Shown here: positions 37,640 through 47,445 of the stretch, one piece after another
Layout of the letters: the number at the start of each line of letters is the position of its first letter
Position numbering within the stretch: position 1 is the stretch's first letter
NCBI GenBank assembly: GCA_026225945.1
Contig: JAMJFZ010000239.1
Location: 24,577,501 to 24,641,500 of the forward strand
DNA from: Cricetomys ansorgei
Taxonomy: Eukaryota; Chordata; Mammalia; Rodentia; Nesomyidae
Length of the DNA stretch: 64,000 bases
Direction: 5' to 3'
Notes under the pieces: model-generated
Seen by the model: only the letters and a program-made list of their open reading frames with translations
Database searches by the model: none
What the model was told of the DNA's origin: nothing
Program-made: the position numbers and the translations under genes

Positions 37640-38480
37640 ATCCTGTACCTCCCCCTATCCACCGAACTGTTGTCCCCACCACCCTCCTCTTCTTCTTCTC
37701 TTTCTCTGATCTCCCTCTCCCTAGCCATCTCCCTTTCTCCCTCCCCTTCCTCTCTCACATCCTCTCCCTCTCTCAAACCCATCAAGTTCTAATTGTGTAG
37801 GCTGACTATTCCAGAGATAGGGTCTGCCCTGGGATGTGGTTCATACATTAGGAATCACACTATTAAAGCAAACAGATTTTCTCTCTCCCAGAAGGACTCA
37901 AATGCCAATACTGCCTCAGCCAGAGGGGAGAATTTGTACTTACTTCACCTTATCCATGGCATTTTGTCTGGCTTGAGCTTGTAAAGGATTTATGTCTGCT
38001 GTCATATGCCTATCAGTCCTACTGCGTGTCTAAAGAAATGCTGTTTCCTGAGAGCCACTCTCTGTCTCTGACTGTTTTAATCTTTCCACCTCCTCTTCAT
38101 AGATCTCAGAGCCCTGAAGGCAGACGTGTACCAATTTATGAATAAGAACTCATCCTCTAGATTTTGTATTGTCTGCAGGGTTGGATTTCTGTGGGAGATG
38201 TTTGATTGCTTATAATCTGCACCTGAGGAGTTCTGAAAGAATAAAACACTTGAGCAGAGACGATTAGGATGCCACTTTCAATTGAGTATGGTGCTGGCCA
38301 GGATGATGGTTCCCTCTGCTGAGTCTATGAAAATGCCTCCTTGTCTTTCTTGGTGAGCCAACCCAGCAACATTATTTAAGTACGGTGTGGTTCTGGTAAT
38401 TGGCGTCACCTGTAAGAAATTCCTCGGATGAGGGTTGAGTGTAGCACTGAACTATGGGTACGGCAATAAGTCACTGGGAG
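37640..38480 (-). mobile_element. LINE-1 (Lx-like) 3' UTR, minus strand, interrupted
   Basis: Begins with the complementary polypurine tract (pyrimidine-rich at about 37664-37778). It continues through 'gggtctgccctgggatgtgg', 'ttgtctggcttgagcttgta', 'atcagtcctactgcgtgtct' and 'cctcctcttcatagatctca', then, after an interruption, 'gatgagggttgagtgtagca' and 'ggtacggcaataagtca'. This is the collinear reverse complement of the rodent LINE-1 3' UTR. Confidence 0.8.
38150..38425. mobile_element. Unknown insert inside the inverted LINE-1
   Basis: LINE-1 similarity is lost from about 38150 and resumes at 38427. The intervening 275 bp contain 'gaaagaataaaacac' and do not match any LINE-1 part I know. 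A solo LTR or other retroelement fragment is likely; ends are unresolved. Confidence 0.4.
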
Positions 38481-38700
38481 TGTGCATGTGTATGAGTGTG
38501 TGTGTGGGTGTGTGTGATGTGTGTGTGCTTGTGATGTGTGTGTATGTGTGTGGGTGTGGGTGTGCGTGTGTGTATGTTTGGGAAAGTGAATACTTGTATC
38601 ATGGAGGCCAGAAGAGGGCACCAGATCTCACTGGAGCTTCAGTTCCAGGCAATCACGAGCAAGTTGACCCACATGGGTACTTGGAATTGAATTTGGTTTA
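38470..38700 (-). mobile_element. B3-type SINE with expanded TG tail, minus strand
   Basis: A TG/TGTGGG-rich microsatellite (38480-38577) leads into 'catggaggccagaagagggc', 'ccacatgggtacttggaatt' and 'gaatttggttt'. This is a reverse B3 lacking its tRNA-like head. Confidence 0.75.
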
Positions 38701-40093
38701 TCTATAAGAAAAGCATTTACTTGATTCTAATTTTTTTCTAGTAAATATGAACGTTAGCCATATTGACTTACTTTCTAAGTATATAAAAGGCTTTGTGAGC
38801 TTTTCAGGGAAAAATAACTGGGATATTTTACCCAGTCTTTCTGGGATCGTAGAAATATAAACGTCCTTCATAACTGAGTCTTAAAATATGTTTTATCATG
38901 ACAAGTAATTGTTTTTCAGTTGTGGCCTATTTTTCTGAAACCGTGTACTTTCAAGGTAGCTTATCTTAGGAAAACATCACTTAATGAAGAGATGATTAAA
39001 TTAATCGTAAATAAAATAACGTGTTTCTCAAATACTCATAGTATACTAGAGTTACGTAACTTTTAGAAAGCAAGGAAAGCATTAATTTATAGATTTTTTT
39101 TTCATACTGTTTTAGGGAAATCTGTAAATAATTAAATAGCAGTTCCCAGGCTGACAGTATACCCAAAACATTGACAAATAGATGAATCACATATTTTTCT
39201 TTATCGTCTGTCAAATTAGAATCACTTTTAAGACGTGAACTGAAGCTCTTGTTTTTCCCTTCAGCGAGGGGCTCATCTACACTCAGTGCTCCTCATACTG
39301 CAGACCCAGAGAGACTACCATGCCATTTTTCACAGGAAGCACAAAGCTCCTTCTAGACCTGCACATATCAGCCTGCATGGCTACAGATTCCCCATGGGTC
39401 TTATTTTCCACATTGTTTCATTATCTCAAACTAACTTAGCAGCTGTGATTTGTATTTAATATATCTGGCCAATAAGTGCCGTCTACATAGGAGATAAAAA
39501 AACACACTGAGCAATCAATTAGTGGTTATCTGCTACATATTTCTGCCTCAGTCACCATCCCAAGAGTGTGACTAAATTTGTGGGAAAATTGTCAGAAGAT
39601 AGGAAGTGCTGATAATCAGATTAAAAAAAAAATAACAATGCCCAATTTGTACTTCTCATTTGCAGGCCTAACTTTTTTCTAAAATTAGGAGTACTTATGC
39701 AGAAAAGAGGTTGGGGATATGGTAGAAGAGTCACATCTCACAGAATGACAGTTGATGGTTTCTAATTTTATTCCTTATAAAATGAATCTGCATAATGTTT
39801 TCTGAAAGCATACTCTTGCATGTTGTTTCTACTCTTTCAGGCTCATTGCCTTAGCCATATTCTTGTAACTTCAATGGCCAGATGATGGCAAAGGAGAAGG
39901 GAGTCTTTAGGAAAATGTACACACTGTCTAGTTCTCTCAGATGTCTGTGTGTTGCTGGGGTATTCGGTGTCCTTTAGTCAACCTTAGTGGTAGTCTTGAG
40001 ATAGGATAGGACTTTATGCTTAGGAATTTGGGGAGTGAGGATTTGTATTAGGTATTTTTAAAATTAAAAGTTCTAGAGATCAGGCTTAAGAGC

Positions 40094-40095
<2 letters not shown>
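38701..40095. other. Unrecognised sequence with one exon-like segment
   Basis: No repeat is recognised. At 39245-39264 a strong polypyrimidine tract with AG is followed by 64 open codons to a TAA at 39457-39459. This is noted only as a candidate; there is no supporting homology. Confidence 0.35.

Positions 40096-40139
<44 letters not shown>
40096..40139. repeat. (CA)22 microsatellite
   Basis: Pure CA dinucleotide run of about 44 bp. Confidence 0.97.
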
Positions 40140-40141
<2 letters not shown>

Positions 40142-40239
40142 TAGGGTATATATTCACATACATTCTTGATGACTCCCAGTTTTTCTCTCTAAAGGCTAGC
40201 ATCCTTGCAGTGCCCTGTTAGCCATCCTCACTTTTGGGA

Positions 40240-40585
40240 TAAATATCTGACATAAACAACTTAAAAAAGAAGATGATTTATTTTGCTCAGGCTTTCAGAA
40301 ATTCCAGTCAATGTCTGCTGGCTCCATTGTTTCTGGGCCACCAGTAGGGCAGAACTCCATTATGAAAAGGCCTAGCAGAGCAGAGATACTCACCAGGTGA
40401 CTGGCCAGAAAGCAAAGAAAACAAGGAACTTGCTTAGCACATTCTCTCCCTCCTATGGGTGGCCAGGAGCCAGAGACCTATGATCAAAGTCGCCCTTCCC
40501 CTCCATCCTGAGGGCTCTAACTGAGGATGTCAAAGGTACAGTGGCATTATCAGATTCAGTGATGTGTATTAGCTCAGACAGCCAA
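40240..40585 (-). mobile_element. Rodent LTR-type repeat, minus strand
   Basis: Same family as the copy at 1184-1556. Note 'gatgatttattttgctcagg' (AATAAA on the minus strand), 'ccattatgaaaaggcctagc' and 'acaaggaacttgcttagcac'. Strongly diverged. Confidence 0.5.
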
Positions 40586-41652
40586 TGCATCTGCTGATAT
40601 CCTTGTACTTATGTCAGAAGAGAATGAACGAATGAAAGAAAATCATCTTGACGTGTCTATTTTAGGAATTTCACTGAATACCAGAAAGATGCTGTTCTTC
40701 CATTTAATTTTGCCAGGTACAAGGCATATCGAAGAAGAAGCATACTTTAAAGGTCTCAGTACACGCTTTGAGTGTAACAGCTATTTGTTTGTCAGCACAG
40801 TGAAGACATAAAACTGAGGTATGAAAAGAAATAGAATGGATGAATCTTATTCATGTCATTTTTGAGTTGATTTTACACACACAGTATGCTCTCTACAAAC
40901 CAAAATGCAGTTTCAGAACTTGATGCGAAATATATAATTGCTGCATCAAAATTAAAAAGTATAAATTTGAACTTGTAAAACTAAACTTTACTGTGAGGTA
41001 TGCATTTTATATAAATTCATATCACTTTAGAATTCATCTATACAGGCAGTATCCTAGAGTATGAAAATATAATAGAAACATAATTTTTCATACCAGTTAG
41101 CTGATGTGATGGTACTATAAAGAATTATTTTATTTCCTTAATTATTAGACAATATTATTGAGATTCACATGAATTTTGAAAGTGAACATAATATGACAAA
41201 GCCAAATAATTTTTATTTTTACCACACAATAGTTATTGATAGATATGCATGCTATATTTAATTCCAGCTAGTTTGGAAAGAGATAATGTGACCTACTCTG
41301 AGGTGATTATAGAGTTATATTTTGTGAATTTCATAAGCAAATGCAAAATCATTCTCTTGGACTTTTTGCTTCTACTGAGATGGTCTCCTTCATATAAAGT
41401 CATTGGTCATTGTAAAAAGCCAAGGTTAAGAAATTTTAATAAGTAGATTCTTTCATAACAATCAAGTCAGTTTCAATGCTGAACATTCTAGAGTAAGGAA
41501 AACATCTGACTTGCTTTGTAATGAGAGACCTCCAGATAATTTGACAAAGAATTATCTGTTTAAATCTGTGACTGCTAACAAATGGTCCCTTTAAATTCAT
41601 CATTATTCTATGATTACACCATAGGGGTGTTAAGAAGGAATTAAGTAATATC
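40586..41652. other. AT-rich unrecognised sequence
   Basis: No repeat or exon recognised. This is the host sequence into which the Fgf4 fragment was inserted. Its low CpG content contrasts with the insert. Confidence 0.5.
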
Positions 41653-41673
41653 ATTTTAAAGACCTGAAATTTC
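41653..41673. repeat. Left copy of 21-bp direct repeat (target-site duplication)
   Basis: Begins 'attttaaagacctgaaat' and is identical over 21 nt to 41925-41945. It includes a TTTTAA motif of the kind LINE-1 endonuclease prefers. Confidence 0.93.
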
Positions 41674-41924
41674 CTAAGCCCGGGACAGCCTTGACACCCT
41701 GTGTCCTCTCTCCCAGCCTTCTTCACCGACGAGTGTAAATTCAAAAAGATACTTCTGCCCAACAACTACAATGCCTACGAATCCTACGCGTACCCGGGCA
41801 TGTTCATGGCCCTCAGTAAGAACGGGCGGACCAAGAAGGGGAACCCAGTGTCGCCTACCATGAAGGTAACCCACTTCCTTCCTAGACTGTGACCTCCGGA
41901 GCCCTGCCTCAGCCTCAGAAGCAT

Positions 41925-41945
41925 ATTTTAAAGACCTGAAATTTC
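41925..41945. repeat. Right copy of 21-bp direct repeat (target-site duplication)
   Basis: Identical over 21 nt to 41653-41673. Flanking bases differ ('gcat' before, 'gtagg' after), so the match is confined to the duplication. Confidence 0.93.
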
Positions 41946-42065
41946 GTAGGAACGATGATGGGCAGACAAAAGACAAACTGTGACTGGATTTCGCTGTGGG
42001 ACCAATCCGGTGTCATGCTCTCTCTGAAAGGCAGTTACAGTCATTTCATTTCAAGCCTTGATTCT

Positions 42066-42107
42066 TTCTACAAAGTAGAAAGGTGGTTTTCTACAAAGTA
42101 GAAAGGT
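42066..42107. repeat. Two-copy 23-bp tandem repeat with internal dyad
   Basis: 'ttctacaaagtagaaaggt' occurs at 42066-42084 and 42089-42107. Each copy contains the hairpin ttctac-aaa-gtagaa. Identity is complete over 19 bp, so the duplication is recent or conserved. Confidence 0.9.
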
Positions 42108-42204
42108 ATAGGGTGTTTTTCAGACATAGATAGATTATGATTTGATTTCTTGTAACAAAAGCAGAAGCAAGAGGTAGAAGATGAGAATACATAACATCCC
42201 CTCT

Positions 42205-42425
42205 AAAGTTCTCAATGTGGCAACACAGGCTCAGCCACTTCAGGAGCTGAAGCAGAAAGCCGCAACTTTACAGACAGCCTGGGCTGCACAGTGAGATTCA
42301 TGATATTCAGGTAAACTTAGACTGATCTTGACTTAAAACACAAATTAAAAAGAAGGCTCGCCATTCAGTTCAATGGTGGAACACTTGCCTATTGTACAAT
42401 AAGCCCTATGTTCAATATAGTAATA
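42205..42425 (+). mobile_element. B4-type composite SINE (B1-like plus ID-like), plus strand
   Basis: A B1-like left part ('ccacttcaggagctgaagca', 'agcctgggctgcacagtgag') is followed by an ID-like part from about 42354 ('gctcgccattcagttcaatg', 'gtggaacacttgcctattgt'). This is the fusion order of B4/ID_B1 elements. Strongly diverged. Confidence 0.65.
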
Positions 42426-44317
42426 TATTATTATATGTCAGTTGACGAAAGAAATTTTTTGTATAGTGTATAAATTTCAGCCATGATTTTGTTTGTCATT
42501 ATTGTTGTTATATTTGTTAAAACTGGCAATTAAATTCACTAAAATTATTTAACTAAAGAATAGTAAAGCACAAAAGTATCAGCTTTATCAATAACAGAGT
42601 TTACTGAAATGTTTATCACACTGGCAATCTACAAGTGCTAGGGAAGCAACATGGGAATATGTTGTATTCTCATGTCCACAATGTAGCGTTCCATAGTTCA
42701 CCAAGAGATGCAGTCCTGGATATGCAGAACTGATACTGATTGTGACGTGACTATTGTGGATTTACAAGTATTAAGATTCCGCTGATTCTTTCATATGTAT
42801 ATGATATATGTGCATATGTCTATGTCTATGTATACAATTTTATTTTTCCATATTTTCCATGGAGACATGCCTACAAAGGATGAGAGCAACTAATACGGGT
42901 CTCAGTATGCTTCTCACTTGGTCCTCAGAATACTAAAACAATTTACCAATTCATCAGTGTGTGTAGCCCAAAGAGTGTACCCTGAAAAATGCTGACGCCT
43001 TTAACAGGTTAGGGAAACTCACAGCACTAGCACTGAGTCTCAGTTCTAAATTTTTATTTTTTTCCACTTTGATGCTAGTACTCAATTTAAAACTTTAATG
43101 CAATAGTGCATGTGTAACCGAACTATTAAGTCATATGTAATGTCATGTTTGTGTTAAATCATTAGATTACTATTTGTGTTGGATGCCATAGCAAATTTGA
43201 GTCATGTATTTGCTTTTTGTTTTAATTTACTTTCTTACTATTTTTGAGGAACATTGTAGCATCCATTTAAGGATTCTTGCATTGCTATTGATAGAGATTC
43301 TGCAGCAGCCCTGTTTTGAAAAATCAACACATTTCCCTCTTGTTCTTGGTGCCATGGAGAGAAACAGTTCTTTTAAGGGATTAATGTCTTACTATATTCC
43401 ATTCTGTTGTGTTTGAACTATGTGCAAATACACTTTGCCTAGAAGGTTTTCTGAGGATTCAGAGGGTTTTAAGACAGTGAATTAAATGACTTATTAGTTA
43501 GAGGAGGCTCATACAGGTGTTGCTACAATTCTCATTTATTCTCACTTCTCATTTATCCAAAAAATAGAATAGTCTCACTTAGAACAGTGATGGTAGTTAA
43601 CCCAGCCCAACAGAAGCATCCTGCCTGTGTAAAAAGAATAAAAATAAAAAATAAACCTCAATATACCCATGTAGTGTCATGATGGTAGCATTATGTTTGT
43701 TTTCTTTTTAACTTTTGGCTTCTGAAATATACAATAATCTAATTAAGCTTACAATATTTTTTCTTTAATCCAGTGACTAGAATGGGCATTCTCTTTTCCA
43801 GTGGTTTGCTATTTGCTATCTTAATTATTTACTACTTATGTAGGCGGAATAAGCAAGCCAGAAATTAACATCTATCCTCAAGTGAGAGGTCTGAAAATTA
43901 ATTAGAGCCCTTTCATAAAACAATAAAGTAATTCTGGTCTTTTTGTCAATATGCAGACTTTGATGACATAAAAACGAATCCCTTTCCATCTCTTTTAGAG
44001 AGAGCTACAGTCCCGGTTTGTTTGTTTCAGTCGATAGGATCTCCTGATATTCGTGATAAATTGGCCAATTACACTCTCCAATCTCAAGGGAAAAATTAGG
44101 CAAAACTTATGTTTTATCTGATTCTGAATCTGATGATTTGTATTAGGAAACAGGCAACAGTCTATGTTCAACCAGTAGGCTGCAAGCAGCATGCTTTTAA
44201 TGGATTTTAGGGTTGATGAAACACAATAAAAAAAATAAGCCAGGAAAACAATGTCTGAATTATGGGATTAACTTGTTCAGTTTAAACCTTGATGAATCCT
44301 AAGTTGTCGCCTTCCTT
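42426..44317. other. Unrecognised AT-rich sequence
   Basis: No exon, RNA gene or repeat family recognised. Confidence 0.5.
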
Positions 44318-44339
44318 CCCCCCCCCCCCCCCCCCCCCC
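44318..44339. repeat. (C)22 homopolymer
   Basis: Uninterrupted C run, unusual in an AT-rich region. The exact length is liable to sequencing error. Confidence 0.9.
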
Positions 44340-44389
44340 AGTAATTGTGACTTTCAGTTCAGGTTTATTACAAGAATTACATTTGTTCC

Positions 44390-44800
44390 AATTTACTTTC
44401 TGCTGCTGTGGTAAAATACTCTGACCAAAAGCTACTTAGGGTGGAAAGGATTTATTTCAGCTGTCTGAAATTCCACTCTATCCTAGAGGAAAGCCAAGGC
44501 AGGAACTCAAACCAAATAGAAAGAAAAACAAAATCAAAAACAAAAACAAAAACCAGAAGTAGAAACTATAGATCAAAGCTGCTTCCTGGCATATTCCTGC
44601 TGACTTGCTCAATTAGTTACCTTACGCAGCTCAGGCCCACCTGTTTAGGAATGAAATCCCCCAACAGTGGGGTGAGGTGTTCCCACATCAATTAGCAATT
44701 ATGAAAAAGCCTCACACACATGGAACCAGACACTGATATAGGCAAATTCTTCAACTGAAGTTCCCTTTTCTCAGGTATGTCAAGTTGATGGCTGAAGCTG
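44390..44800 (-). mobile_element. Rodent LTR-type repeat, minus strand
   Basis: 'tttctgctgctgtggtaaaa' starts near 44397, then 'ctgaccaaaagctacttagg' and 'aaggatttatttcagct' (AATAAA on the minus strand), the 'ccacatcaattagcaattat' block and a terminal 'gtatgtcaagttgatggctg'. Near full-length member of a very common rodent family. An (AAAAC)n expansion lies at 44520-44555. Confidence 0.72.
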
Positions 44801-46000
44801 ACTGCATTTCACTCTTTCCTAATTATCGATGTTCCACATGTCAGGTTAGGTAAAATATTTTCATCACCACTAAAACTTGATTGAGCATGCATGCCTTGTC
44901 TGGTGGTAGGCAGGAATGCAGTGCCACATTCCTGGTTTTAACCCTTAACCTGGATCTGGAATTAATTGAAGCTCTGGAAAAAGATTGATCTGGTAATTTG
45001 GTGATCTTGTATACATAAATTATACTAAAGTAGAACACCTGTGCTAAAATTGTCAATGCAGTATTTCAAAATCTTCCAATACTCAACCTGTGCAAAAACT
45101 TCTCTAGGGTAAGAAACAATATACTTATTTTACAGTATAGGCAATTGAAGATTATATAAAATTCCTCCAATGAATTTATGAAATAATAAGTGAAATATTG
45201 GATATTTCTGTATTTTATTGAAGTAAGAGTCTCTCCCATTGCTGTTCCTGGACCACAGCCTTAAGCATCCTCTGACACTTGTCAGGCTTATCAGTTCATG
45301 GTAATTAGATATGCAAATTCCCACACTTTAACAACCCTTAGGGGTGCTAACCCACATTAAAATTTAAAACTGTTCCAAGGTATGGAATGTACTTTTTTTT
45401 TAGGTGATTCTACATGGCTGACCTCTGGCAAGTCTTTGAAATGTACATTTATTTTAAAAGATTAGCAGTAATTGAAACTATTATTCTTAGCAAATAATAA
45501 GTTAGTCCTCATATACTATCTAAATAAATGTATTAACAGATTAACAAAATTTGAAAGTTTAAGAAATTGGCTGTAAAGAGACCAATATGCACAGACATGT
45601 ACTTTTCTGTACAAACCTAGAAACAGAAACAATATCAAAACATATCATTGATAAATAAATACAACTGCTAATTAGTTTTGGAACAACAACACACATATGT
45701 GGATGACATCCTCAAAATTCTGCATTTAAAGTTAGGAAAATATATTGAAAAATATTTTTAAAAAGTTAAAGAATTTGTTTGAAATGAAGAGTCCATGAAT
45801 AAGAAAGTATTACCATAGGAATGTCATTCTCCCCAAATCATGCTACACAATTAATGTCATTCTCATAAATTTCATCTAGAATCACTATGACTAGACGAGT
45901 TTATTTTAAATTGTACTCGTTTCTAGAGAGCAAACATTACTAGAATTAGTCTAAAATATGCCTCGATGTATTATGAATCTATAATAAATATATCTTAGAT
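44801..46000. other. Unrecognised sequence
   Basis: No gene or repeat family recognised. Confidence 0.5.
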
Positions 46001-46004
46001 GCTA

Positions 46005-46090
46005 TTCTTATCATGGTGACAAAATCCTTTATCAAAAGCAACTTAAGGTAAAGGTTTCTTTTAGCTCACAGTAGATGTTGATCTTTTCCT
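46005..46090 (-). mobile_element. Fragment of the same LTR-type repeat, minus strand
   Basis: 'caaaagcaacttaaggtaaa' and 'ggtttcttttagctcacagt' correspond to the 5' part of the element at 44390-44800. Confidence 0.5.
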
Positions 46091-46394
46091 ATTTTGTACT
46101 TAATAAATGCCACATATAGAAATATATATTGCTTGGGTGAAATACTGATGATTGGTTGTTCAAACACTTTATATGATCACAATGTGCTGTTTGAAGGGTT
46201 TCAAGGTAATAGAGCAAATGGATTACTATCATTCTTAGTCTCAGTATTGGTATTAGTATTAGTAATGGTCCTGAGAAAAGAAACAGAAGCTCAAACCTGC
46301 ATATCTATCGTGTTCCTGCACTTATGTTTTGCATGTACACTGTACATACATTTATGTTTTGAGTGTATCTGCTAAATTATGATCTGTATGTTTA

Positions 46395-46590
46395 ATTAAT
46401 TTTTTTATTTTTAATTTTTTGTTTTATTTTAATTTGCTTGTTATTTTTGAAACAGAGTTTCTCTGTTGTATCTCTGGTTGTCCTGGAAGTCACTCTATAG
46501 ACCAGGCTGGCCTCGAACTCACAGAGATATGCCTGTCTCTGCCTCCCAAGTGCTGGGATTAAAGGCATGTGCCACCACCACTCATCCTAA
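46395..46590 (-). mobile_element. B1 SINE, minus strand
   Basis: A T-rich tail (46396-46450) leads into 'gaaacagagtttctctgttg', 'agaccaggctggcctcgaac', 'tctgcctcccaagtgctggg' and 'attaaaggcatgtgccacca'. Complete reverse B1 with few changes, so one of the younger SINEs here. The 63-codon frame across it is not a gene. Confidence 0.95.
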
Positions 46591-47070
46591 TTTACTTTTT
46601 AAATATAAAGCATCTGAAGTGAAATCCTGTCAATATAGTATTACCATATTTATTTGAAACATCACATCTCACACAATTTTATGTTATAATATTCTATAAT
46701 CTTAGCTGTATTATCAGCTAGCTTTAAAGTTCTCCCATTTTAAGTTATTCCTTGAGGAATATTGTAAACTGCCTGGAAAAAGCGGACCCAAGTGTTTGAC
46801 CCAAGTATTTGTGCTCAAGAGTTCATGTTTAACCATAATACAAAATTTTAGGACCCTAACCTCCAATGACTGAGCAATGCGATACTCGTGCTAAGATCTT
46901 TATTATACGAGATTACTAAACCTCTACTGCCTTTTAGTGATTTTAGATAAAAACTTCAGTATTTGCACAGGAATCCTTTGTATAAAAATGAAGCCTAGAT
47001 TTTTAGCATCCAGAGAAAATTTTCTAGAAGGAAATCTTTCTTCATTGTACTCCCGATTAATGCTTCTGGC
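46591..47070. other. Unrecognised sequence
   Basis: No family or exon recognised. Confidence 0.5.
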
Positions 47071-47074
47071 TTGC

Positions 47075-47445
47075 TTCTTTGTTGCTGATATGAAACACTA
47101 ACCAAAAGCAACTTGCCGGCGGATAGTGTTTATTTGATTTATAGGTTACAGTCTGTTAACCAGGGAAGCCTGGGTAGAAATGCCAGTCAGAGACATAGAG
47201 GCAGGAACTGAAGCAGAGGACATGGAGAAAAACTGCATAATAGCTTGTTCAGCTATTAGTTGCACTATTCAGTACAGGCCCACCTGTGGTACCACCTACT
47301 GTGGAACAGGCCCGCCTATATCAATAAGGAATTAAGAAAATGGCTTCACACACAAGGTCATTGGCCAATCTGATGGAAGTGGAAGTTTCCTTTTCCCAAG
47401 TACCTATAGATTTTGATCAATTTGACCGTTGAAAATAACTATGAC
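47075..47445 (-). mobile_element. Rodent LTR-type repeat, minus strand, near full-length
   Basis: Same family as 44390-44800: 'actaaccaaaagcaacttgc', 'gtgtttatttgatttatagg' (AATAAA on the minus strand), 'gaggcaggaactgaagcaga', 'caggcccgcctatatcaata', 'ggccaatctgatggaagtgg' and a final 'gatcaatttgaccgttg'. Confidence 0.75.

Larger units (their letters stand above)
41653..41945 (+). pseudogene. Fgf4-derived: Fgf4 last-exon fragment inserted with target-site duplication
   Basis: 41717-41892 encodes the C-terminal 57 residues of fibroblast growth factor 4, from 'FFTDECKF' through '[11 protein letters not shown]', '[18 protein letters not shown]' and '[14 protein letters not shown]', then TGA at 41890-41892. 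Against the FGF4 sequence I know, it has K for E after 'KFK' and P for R after 'KKGN'. Otherwise the frame is clean. Upstream, 41674-41716 looks like authentic intron end (pyrimidine-rich, 'tctctcccag'), and about 32 bp of 3' UTR follows the stop. A perfect 21-bp direct repeat (41653-41673 and 41925-41945) brackets the 251-bp insert. There is no poly(A) and no earlier exons. With no signal peptide or start ATG it cannot make FGF4. It is a partial duplicate, possibly usable as a cryptic terminal exon. Confidence 0.93.

Noticed and set aside
41653..41945. Functional Fgf4 gene or complete processed retrogene
   Set aside because: Only the last exon is present, preceded by intron sequence, with no start codon, signal peptide, earlier exons or poly(A) tail.
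41436..41976. Minus-strand frames of 109 and 100 codons over the Fgf4 fragment
   Set aside because: They are antisense shadows of the GC-rich coding insert and continue into unrelated flanking DNA.
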